This document shows, piece by piece, positions 56,801 through 64,000 of a stretch of DNA of 64,000 nt. Made by a program: the position numbers and the translations under genes. Under the pieces are notes generated by a model. The model ran no database searches, was not told the DNA's origin, and worked only from the letters and a program-made list of their open reading frames with translations. How positions within the stretch are numbered: position 1 is the first letter of the stretch; every line of letters starts with the position of its first letter. The stretch is taken from NCBI GenBank assembly GCA_940671915.1, contig CALNVZ010002100.1:839142-903141 (forward strand). The letters are read 5' to 3'. The DNA comes from Paracentrotus lividus. Lineage: Eukaryota > Echinodermata > Echinoidea > Camarodonta > Echinidae.

Positions 56801-58060
56801 TGGGTTTACATTACCATTATATATTATTCATTACATATTATTTGTTGTGTATGTATCATTATAAATTGTATTCTACTTTTCTTGAGTAAAGAAATGATTT
56901 CAACACCTTGATAAAATCGTATGTAAATACCTTTCCCACCATCATACTATCAAAGACATCTTCAAGCTCTGATGACATCACAACCAATCCTTTCATGGCC
57001 TTGCGGATATCTTGAAGACTCGACCTGACGACCTCGGTCAAACGATTGAATCGGATCAACTCCTGAACTAAGACAGTATTCATCGACTCCTCGTACCGTA
57101 CTGGATACTTCGTCTGTAGACAAAGCGAATAAAAAATCTGTCAATTCTTGCATACATACAAAACATGAAAAATGAGCCTTAAAATGGGAAAACTGTTCAA
57201 ATCTTCTTGAAGACAGGACCTGACGACCTCGGTCAAGCGATTGAAACGGATCAACTCCTGAACTAAGACAGTATTCATCGACTCTTCACACCGTACAGGA
57301 TACTTCGTCTGTAGACAAAAGTGATTAAAATAATTGAAACGGATCAACTCCTCAACTTTATGACTACTTATATCTTATGTCAGACTATGTCTGTAAAAAA
57401 TATAATTAAAAAAATATTTAAACTGGTCAACTCCTGAATAAAGAGAGTATTCATGGTTTCCTCATACCGTATAGGATACTTTGTATGGAGAAAAAGTTAA
57501 TAAAAACTCTCTCAATTTTTGCTTACCCGGTACATGAAAAAACATGAAAATGAGCCCCCAAAATGGGAAACATGTTCCCATTTTCTTTTCTTGTTTTTCA
57601 TATCATAAATTTATGATTAATTTCTATCAAACTTCCCAAACCTCTCTTGCACCACTCATATTTCATACTTTGTTTACATGATCAAATACATTGCAAATGT
57701 TGGTGCATGTATAGATCTATATACATGAAGTCATTTATACGCAACAGAAGAAAATTACTAATAGTTATTTCTTATCTGGCAAAATTCAACACTGTTCTTA
57801 GCACAACTCATAAGAAGTAAAGGGTTTAAATCTATCTTGCTGAAAAAAAAGTACAAAAAAATGTTAAAATAAGCATGTTTAGATAATGATATAGAACATA
57901 TAAAAAACACTATATTTCAATTCCTTCAGGATTTTCTAGATTACCCAAATGAGTATCTCACCTGTACTTCTTCTAAGTGGAAATTAGGTGGTATCTTGGA
58001 AAGAATATCTGAGGCGAGATCTTCAATGATTTGTTGAGATGATTTTCCTCCTCCTGATGC
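47536..58060 (-). CDS. Axonemal dynein heavy chain, C-terminal seven exons (5' part missing from window)
   Basis: Minus-strand exons are 58060-57962, 57113-56931, 56506-56414, 55831-55658, 55115-55005, 48172-48112 and 47681-47536. Phases are 0 throughout until the last junction (phase 1). Together they give 288 residues of the C-terminal cap of a dynein motor, ending [11 protein letters not shown] and TAG. Recognisable landmarks are [77 protein letters not shown] and [15 protein letters not shown]. Such chains power microtubule sliding in cilia and flagella. The wording looks closest to the DNAH3/DNAH7/DNAH12 inner-arm group, with DNAH1 as an alternative given the BAP1 neighbour; I cannot settle the paralogue. 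The exon that precedes 58060 was not found in the window. DIRS element B splits exons 55115-55005 and 48172-48112. Confidence 0.93.
48112..48172 (-). CDS. Dynein heavy chain penultimate exon
   Basis: A 61-nt exon encoding [20 protein letters not shown], matching the IWLKP to YxCPVYKT block of dyneins. It lies immediately beside the end of DIRS element B: 54 bases separate the acceptor from the insertion. Confidence 0.88.
48485..48590. repeat. Internal complementary region of DIRS element B
   Basis: It carries GAGAGGGTCATGTGATTATT followed by TAAAATTAGTACTAATTTTA and then TTTACTTCAATAATCACATG, the complements of the left and right tips placed end to end. Confidence 0.88.
48850..49795 (-). pseudogene. 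Tyrosine recombinase of DIRS element B, broken
   Basis: The minus strand shows [11 protein letters not shown] near 49590 (core-binding domain) and [13 protein letters not shown] near 49230 (catalytic domain). Stops and frame changes lie between. The enzyme would insert the circular DNA copy without target duplication. Confidence 0.75.
49985..50329 (-). CDS. RNase H of DIRS element B
   Basis: The frame reads [20 protein letters not shown], then [20 protein letters not shown] and [13 protein letters not shown] carries the catalytic Asp, and the GGTHSRSL block is characteristic of DIRS RNase H. It continues from the reverse transcriptase region. Confidence 0.8.
   Translation of the reverse strand: MEVFQDRLLGRSFLILTDNVERGRLHQCQGGTHSRSLNRLTAQLWSWCREENILPSASYLPGSGECYSGLSVPRQISSSVVSPSDLSERLMTSWGPFDTRSVRDEFNHRLPIYC
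50870..51525 (-). CDS. Reverse transcriptase of DIRS element B
   Basis: The minus-strand frame shows [53 protein letters not shown] and the catalytic YLDDWL box, which is typical of DIRS-group reverse transcriptases. A frameshift lies between the EHLGRIL and LAPRVF blocks, and the LRDAYF block is in another frame, so this copy looks inactive. Confidence 0.85.
51530..53640 (-). pseudogene. Gag-like region of DIRS element B
   Basis: A long GC-rich stretch with overlapping minus-strand frames rich in Pro, Arg, Gly and Ser, lying 5' of the reverse transcriptase. Gag proteins of DIRS elements are poorly conserved, so the call rests on position. It corresponds base for base to 60650-63040 in element C. 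Confidence 0.55.
53788..53824. repeat. Poly-T tract in DIRS element B
   Basis: About 37 T residues in a row on the plus strand (A on the coding strand), in the 5' part of the element. The same tract is present, interrupted by two A residues, in element C near 63185-63225. Confidence 0.9.
54610..55004. other. Dynein intron next to DIRS B, nothing further
   Basis: A small inverted repeat at 54820-54870 (GACTGGGTCTACTTC with TGACTGGGTCC-type arms around ATGGACCCAGTCAAG) is the only structure seen. Confidence 0.55.
55005..55115 (-). CDS. Dynein heavy chain exon with [10 protein letters not shown]
   Basis: It encodes 37 residues, [19 protein letters not shown] through [12 protein letters not shown]. 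The donor GTATCC is weak, but it is the only one that joins the next exon in frame. Reading through it gives an unrelated tail and a stop. Confidence 0.88.
55658..55831 (-). CDS. Dynein heavy chain exon with [16 protein letters not shown]
   Basis: It encodes 58 residues, [18 protein letters not shown] through KENTMDSKP. It includes the family signature [13 protein letters not shown] and the [12 protein letters not shown] strand. Two decayed copies of parts of it lie upstream at about 55942-56012 and 56095-56172. Confidence 0.94.
55940..56180 (-). pseudogene. Two partial copies of the dynein VFWLSGFYF exon start
   Basis: Pieces at about 55942-56012 and 56095-56172 repeat the acceptor side and the GMPTVF part of exon 55831-55658, with indels and stops. 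Confidence 0.75.
56278..56345 (-). pseudogene. Copy of 3' part of the dynein [12 protein letters not shown] exon
   Basis: It keeps [20 protein letters not shown] and FFK and a GTAAGT donor but has no acceptor. The protein is unchanged over the copied part, so the copy is recent or gene conversion occurred. Confidence 0.88.
56414..56506 (-). CDS. Dynein heavy chain exon with [12 protein letters not shown]
   Basis: It encodes [19 protein letters not shown] and [12 protein letters not shown] (31 residues), with TTAG acceptor and GTAAGT donor. A copy of its 3' part with donor lies at 56278-56345. Confidence 0.93.
56931..57113 (-). CDS. Dynein heavy chain exon with [12 protein letters not shown]
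   Basis: It encodes 61 residues: [19 protein letters not shown] through VFDSMMVGK, including [11 protein letters not shown]. This is among the best conserved stretches of the dynein C-terminal domain. Its 5' half is copied at 57206-57308 and again, more decayed, at 57421-57485. Confidence 0.93.
57206..57308 (-). pseudogene. Copy of 5' half of the dynein [12 protein letters not shown] exon
   Basis: It keeps the CTACAG acceptor and an open frame ([19 protein letters not shown]) but loses the second half and the donor. A more diverged copy is at 57421-57485. Confidence 0.9.
57421..57485 (-). pseudogene. Second, more diverged copy of the same dynein exon start
   Basis: It still reads [22 protein letters not shown] on the minus strand, but the AG acceptor is lost. 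It marks an older duplication than 57206-57308. Confidence 0.8.
57962..58060 (-). CDS. Dynein heavy chain exon with [14 protein letters not shown]
   Basis: It encodes 33 residues, [20 protein letters not shown] and [13 protein letters not shown]. It corresponds to the short segment before the [17 protein letters not shown] block in axonemal dyneins. Acceptor is GGTAG and donor GTGAGA, phase 0. Confidence 0.85.
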
Positions 58061-60046
58061 CTACCGGTACATAAAAATAATACATCCATTATTTAAAAAA
58101 TCAAACTCTAAAGTTATCATGAAGACCCTCAATCTGTCCATCATACAATTATTCTATTTGCTCACTGATAACCTGTTCGACCCAAAAAAGTATAAAAAAA
58201 TTGTCATAAATAAACTTTAAAGATAATTTTTTGACTAATGGTATTCATTTCAGCGTTACATTTGTTGTGAAACATATTCCATACTTAATAGTTAGTGTCT
58301 GTTCAATTATCATGCAGAAATATGTAGTTTTGCACAGTTGAAACACATCCAATTCTTAAATGGGGTATGTATTTCTAAGCGCTAAAGGGACTATAAACTT
58401 AAGTTATATAGGTGCCTTGATATCACAATTCAATGATTTAACAGGATCATATTCCCTTTTGCTGGAACCATTTTTTGTTTTCCTGTTTAATGACAGACAT
58501 CATAAGCCAATGTCCCTAACTTGATATGATTGATCTCATATGCTTGATAAGGTGTATCAATAAGTCATCAACTGTAAAACATTTTTACTTCATATGATTA
58601 CCTCATTTGAATTAAAATAGTTTAAATGATTAAAAACTCAGTTATGTTGTAAAGATTCCCTGTTTTTTGGAAATAGTAATGACCTCCAATCCATTCCGGT
58701 CACCCTCACCTTATACTAAAACATTCCATCTTCATACCATCAATATGGTTCCATGACATTAGGTCCAGCAACAAGTGCTCTGCTATAAATTCCAAACACT
58801 AATCGAATGACTAACATCAAACCTGAACACTACACACAACCCAAAACCAACATAAAACCCTATTGCAACCCTAAAGCCCGGAGCAGTTATAGCAGGAGCA
58901 AATGTTGTGTCACCAAAAACATAAGATAACCATGCCGTATCATAATGTACACACATCTTACCTTTTTTTAAACATTAAGTGTAATTATTTCATGTATGAA
59001 ATAACACTGTAATGATTAATTCACACATTGAGATTGTTAAAAGCATGCAGGTTAATTGAAAAGATGAATAAATATGATAAGATATACTCTGGAATGAAAA
59101 CAATGAGTACATGTAGGTACATGTATTGACCACAGGAATATTGCTATAATGGGGTGTAAAGTCTTTTACTACATGTATAGCAAGTATTTACTGAAAGGAC
59201 TTTTTTTTAAATACTAAATGAATAAGATTATGAATTAATCCTAATAATCCAAAATTGGTCAATATATAAATGCATTTCACTTTTAAGTATCATTATCTAC
59301 ACAAGCAAGTTAGAACTAATGATTGAATAAATCTTATATCAACATGGGAATCATTCATGTAGGTCTGAATATCTTCATTAAAATTTTCAAATGTTAAATA
59401 GTGACAAGTACAATAGAAACATGCAAATATTCTTTCCCCTTTTACATTCTATTCAATAAGGGTGTAAATGATTTTAACCAATGTACTAGCAATGTAAAAG
59501 TCTGGATATAAATGAGTAGAACATGTATGCACAAAGTTACATTACATGAGCTGTAAAAATCTGTCATATCTTTTATTAAACTCCCCTCCGCCAGATAAGT
59601 GGTAATACATGTACCTCAAGTGAAATGTACACACCATGCAGTCTGTCTTTTTCATACCATGGTGAATATTAATTCACACACACATGCTAAACCAATGTTA
59701 GTCACACTTCATGCATATCTTGATAAGCAAAACATTCAAAAAAGTTATTATAAAGCAAACTATACAATATTAGTAATTCAAATGTACATCTAAAACAATT
59801 TTCTACAAAAAAAAACTTTTCCATCAAAAACTAAAGGAGACAAAAAGTTAAGTGAATTAGTTTTTTGCATTTCTAAAAAATTGAACGTTGAAAAAAGAAA
59901 TATGTACCGGGATGTTTCACTTGTCGTTTTAACTACAACAAAAACAAAAAATATAATGTGACTGATACCTCAATTAGAGTTCAAGTTTGAGATTTGCTAA
60001 TACATGTAAATGATCCAAACAATGATTCATGGTACATATACTTTGG
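58061..60046. other. Dynein intron, no exon found
   Basis: Nearly 2 kb of AT-rich sequence upstream of the first visible dynein exon. I searched the minus strand for a dynein exon and found none with both sites and a matching protein. Confidence 0.55.
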
Positions 60047-60236
60047 TTAGTAAAATTAGTACTAATTTTATTATTTACGAGATAATCACATGACCCTCTC
60101 TTACCTTGCTTTTGTTCACGAGAACAATGCATAAGTACGTACTCGCATTATCGCCGTAGGTTTTGCCCAGCACAGAAAACCCCAAAAAGGTCCCCTCGAC
60201 CTGGGGTGGATGGGCACCGTGGAAAGTACGCATCTC

Positions 60237-60569
60237 TCAAGTCGAGAGATATGCCCAAATCCTCGAGCCGAGAAGGACAAGAATCCTGCCGAGGTGTTCG
60301 TATTGGAAGTGCTCCTTGGGAAGGAGCGTATTGATCCTTTTCATATTCAGGATCATGCGTAACTTGCCCGACCGTTTCGGGATAATGAATATCGGAGAGA
60401 GGGACAAACCACGCGTGTCCCTCACCTCCTCTATAGCCCCCTTCGTCAGCAGCGACGAAATCTCCTCCGAGATATGCCGCTGATAAGGGGGGAAAGTCTG
60501 GGGGTGCGTCTCCGGATGGCGCGCCCGGCGAGGGGACCCGTGAGTGAACACGGTAACCCTCCCGAACAA
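60237..60569 (-). pseudogene. Reverse transcriptase fragment of DIRS element C
   Basis: The frame reads [29 protein letters not shown] and [16 protein letters not shown]. Another frame carries [12 protein letters not shown]. The palm box YLDDWL is lost with the deletion. Confidence 0.82.
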
Positions 60570-61582
60570 TCGACAGCACGAATGCGTCGTCGGTGATCTC
60601 TTCCCAAGCGGGAAGAAACCCCGAGAGTACGCCCCCGACTCTACACAGGAACCGGTCGGGCCGCACCGCTCACCCCCGGACCCCCTTTGGCTTTCGCCCT
60701 TGGTTGAGGGGGCGAGAGGTACGCGGACCTTAGGGCCATGAGAGGAGGACTTCTTGGACTTGGCTTTGCCCGTTAACGGGGATCTTGCCTGAACGTCCTC
60801 CCGAGGTTTCCGTCTGGGCTCTGGACAGCGCAGCAGGACGCGGGTACTCTTGGATTTACGCTGGGTGGACCTGGCTTGCGCTTCCCGCCAGAAGCCTGTT
60901 CAGCCAGCTCATCCGCCTGCTTCAACTCATCCAATTCCTCCTTACACCTGGAGTTGAACTGGCCGCCGAAGAGGAAGTGAGGAAGGGTCCATAGACTCAG
61001 CCCATGCTCTGAGGTCAGTGACCCCTCGAGCTTAGACGGGCGATGATCCTCTTCTGCGATCTTTACCGCGATCCTGCTGCTCGAACTTCCAGTACGAGTA
61101 CGTCCGCCTAGCTGGTGAAAAACCAGTCCCGAAGAAGGGAACAAGGACCTTGTCAAGGTCTGCAACGATCTTGTGACGAGATCTTGAGAGCTTGGCTCGG
61201 CACGGAGAGAGAGCAAAATATTCAAAAGGCCGACAGCCTTCATGCCACTCTTGATGCCGGCCTCTACCTCCTGAATGTGACGATCTTCGGACAAAGTCTT
61301 GCCACCCAAGGGGGCATGAAATCTTCTCACCCAAAAGCGAAGGGCCTCGAGAGATCTTCTGGGAGAAATAGACCGTCCATCGAAGACTTCTCAAAGGAGA
61401 ACTCCTGCCCCAATTATGGACGGAAGAGCGCTTAGTCTTAAGCGGATAGTCCACTTCTGAGCGCACAGCTTCCCCGAACTGAGGGAGGGAAGGCTAATGC
61501 GGCTTGGTTGCTTCGCGAGAAGCAGCCAGACATCAGGACGACGAGCCGGTAGGCCTGAGAATTAGCTCAGGCTCGTATTTCC

Positions 61583-61860
61583 AAAAGGCGTATGCTAAGC
61601 GCAAGATCAGGTGAGTAGTCACGCCGGGTCGGCTATCAATGGTAGATTCCGAATGCTTAAAGGGAATAAAGGTTGAGCCGATAGCAACTGATACCATGCC
61701 GTTCAAGAGTACCTTCAGAGGAGCTTTTCCCTTAAAAATATAGACATGTCATTAGTGTAATATATTAATACTACATCAGACAAACTAAAAAGCTCACTGA
61801 TTGCTCAAAAGGCGTAATCTAACGCCGCAAGATCCGACTGGAGTAGTCCACCTGCGGGTC
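61583..61860. repeat. 176-bp insert between direct repeats in DIRS element C
   Basis: Bases 61583-61630 and 61807-61860 are imperfect copies of the same B sequence (CAAAAGGCGTA, GCAAGATC, GAGTAGTC, GGGTC). Between them lie 176 AT-richer bases absent from B. The insert has no ends I recognise. Confidence 0.75.
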
Positions 61861-64000
61861 CTCGAGTCTTCAAAGGCTGAACCAGACTTCGACTCGTAGT
61901 CACCAGACTCTTCCTCCGACCACGATTCAGCTCCACCAGGGTCGTGGATGCAGGGAGGACTCCCGGGGTCCGGGGACTCGGCTGATCAAGTGAGAACTCC
62001 GAATTAGTTCGGAGTCAATCACCGATCCCGTATCCCGGGGACGAGCGGCTGGGACTCCCGAGGCGGGCGGTCCTGGCTACGAGCTAGAGGCCGACGTGGT
62101 GGGTGGTTCGTGACCAGGCCGGTGTCCTAGGACGAGGGCCGGGTGTCCACTGCCACGAGGGGTAAGCTGTCCCATCACCTCTGGGGCGAAGCCCGAGGGA
62201 TAGGAAGCGTAACCCGCATGGTAGGGTGCCGGGGCACCCACCAAGGATCGCGGATATCCGGCAGCTCTCGCGGCTGGCCCAAGCAGGGCGAGCAGCTGCA
62301 TCCTGGCGGGATAACGAATATCCCCGGACGTTCGGGTTAAGAAACATCCTGGGGTCGAAAGACCGGGCATTCGATGGAACGAAACTCCCGGTGGGTGTTA
62401 GGGCCGTATCCCGGGGGATAGCCGATAATAGCCCTGCGCAACCACCAGCCCGTGAACGGGGTGGAGGCACTCCGGACGTGGGAAGCGGAGCCGCCATCCT
62501 GTGGCGTTACCCAAGATGGAGGCTGTTCCGCCAGACGCCAGAAACTGCGGCGCACGGGTCCCAAACCGTACTCGGCACGCCCGCGGGGCATGCCTGGGCG
62601 AGAGAGGCCGTGGGCGCACGACTCTCTTCCCTAAGTGAGACAGAAACCGCAATTTCCTGTGCTTACACTCGGGGGGGCCGGGGGCAAGCGTACTGCGGAA
62701 GACGAACCCCCCCTCCCTTAGCCAGAGCAACCGAACAACACGGTCTTAGGCACCTTGGCAAACGTGCGGACGTTTAGCCGTGGTGCTCTTCGAGCTACAA
62801 GACCTTTTCTGAGTGCTGGACTTAGACGAGGAGGAGCCCGCGCTGGACACAAGTGTCACTGGCGCTACCTCCCCTCCATTCTTAGGCAGAAGAGGCGGAC
62901 GACTGCGCGTCGAGACGGCTCTCCCGCCGCGGCAAGCTTCCGATCCCGGCGAAACCGCTTCGAAGAGACCAAGGCCACCAGCGCTGTGTGCTCCAGAAGA
63001 GTCACTCCTGCTGTCCCATGGTTAGAACGCCTCTGAAAAGAAAAGATAAAAATTTTCTTTGTAAGCGAAAACTAAACTCCTTAGAAAGCTAAGGTTAAGA
63101 CAAGCGAGCGGCTACTTAGGCGGCTCACGGAGAACTCCAAAAAAAAGAAAAACTCGTCTAGAACAGCTAGACGAAGAAAGAAAATTTATTTTTTATTATT
63201 TTTTTTTTTTTTTTTTTTTTTTTGGACGAAAACGGGGGAGAACCTCCGTTAAAACCCGACCAAAAAAAGATATGCACCAGAAGAGCGACTAACAAAGAGG
63301 CGCTCGACCACACATACACACACACGCCAACAAACAAGATGGCGAAGAACAAGACCGGAAGTCCAAGGACCCGGCAGACACCCCGAAAAGGCCACGTGGC
63401 CGCGGGAAAAAGTACAATAATATAACAAAAACGTACTTAAAATGTCAAATAGTTCTAGAAGGAAGAAGAAACCCTCCTAAAGGAGAACAACCCAAATGGG
63501 AAGAGGTCGGAGCAAAGCGGGACTGAGTTTCAAGGAAAAACAGACGCCCCAAACGACCGACCAACAACAACCACGTTAAAATGAACGAGTGGGACTGGGT
63601 TGGAAACTGAAGAAAAACGCCCGAAAAAGACGTAAATCTAAGCCAAAAGGAGGGCGCGCAATAAACCTAAAGCACCCAAATTTAACGCTAGGCGTAAAAG
63701 GAGGCTTTTGAAGCGCAAATATTTGATATAATTATTTCAAAATCGCAAGTAGAACGAGCTCACCCGAGATTCAGGAACGGTCCGGTCAGCATGACTCGAA
63801 AATACAGAATGAAGTATAGTTGTCTAGCGCCACCTTTTGATAGCAGCGAGCAGGGTATTCAGGGATGGGCAGGAGAAGTAGGGAAAAATGTTTTGGTAGT
63901 CTATTGTTGGTTCGGTCTATGCATTGTTCTCGTGAACAAAAGCAAGGTAAGAGAGGGTCATGTGATTATTGACAGTAAATTAGCGGTTTATGGCGCTTTC

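Larger units (their letters stand above)
60047..63980 (-). mobile_element. DIRS element C, internally deleted relative of B
   Basis: The tips match element B, and the right part (60155-63980) runs in parallel with 51040-54609. The left repeat stops at about 60133 and jumps straight into reverse transcriptase, so RNase H, recombinase and the internal complementary region are missing. Small indels against B occur every few tens of bases. It cannot move on its own. It lies upstream of the last visible dynein exons. Confidence 0.88.

Noticed and set aside
61631..61806. A dynein exon inside DIRS C
   Set aside because: The insert has an open minus-strand stretch but no match to any dynein segment and lies between direct repeats of the element.

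Overview
The window is a piece of an animal nuclear genome: AT-rich, with genes split into short exons by large, repeat-filled introns. Protein resemblance, tRNA-derived SINEs and intact-looking DIRS retrotransposons suggest a marine deuterostome, most likely an echinoderm such as a sea urchin. That assignment is inference; no ribosomal or mitochondrial marker is present.

Three protein-coding genes can be read exon by exon. (1) 19264 to 5039, minus strand: a nine-exon gene for a 623-residue protein with N-terminal leucine-rich repeats and a C-terminal ADP-ribosylglycohydrolase (DraG/ARH) domain. Both metal-binding motifs are degenerate, so it is probably a pseudoenzyme. (2) 22463 to 40988, plus strand: the complete twelve-exon BAP1 gene, 839 residues, with catalytic Gln85, Cys91, His168 and Asp183 and the C-terminal ULD/basic tail. 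(3) 58060 to 47536, minus strand: the last seven exons of an axonemal dynein heavy chain, reading to its stop codon. Genes 1 and 2 are head to head; genes 2 and 3 are tail to tail, the orientation also known for BAP1 and DNAH1 in humans.

Between and inside the genes lie three DIRS-type tyrosine-recombinase retrotransposons. A (27207-33586) is in a BAP1 intron, B (48227-54609) is in the penultimate dynein intron, and C (60047-63980) is an internally deleted relative of B. All are coded on the minus strand. A and B show the DIRS hallmark of inverted terminal repeats plus an internal complementary region. There are also several MITE or foldback elements, SINEs and microsatellites.

The most striking theme is duplication of exon edges in all three genes. 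BAP1 exon 6 ends in nine tandem copies of its 5' splice site. The last dynein exon has seeded a minisatellite whose 42-bp unit is its last 14 codons including the stop. Partial exon copies sit in introns or downstream of all three genes. The stretches 1300-5000, 41440-46620 and 58060-60046 hold no recognisable gene.
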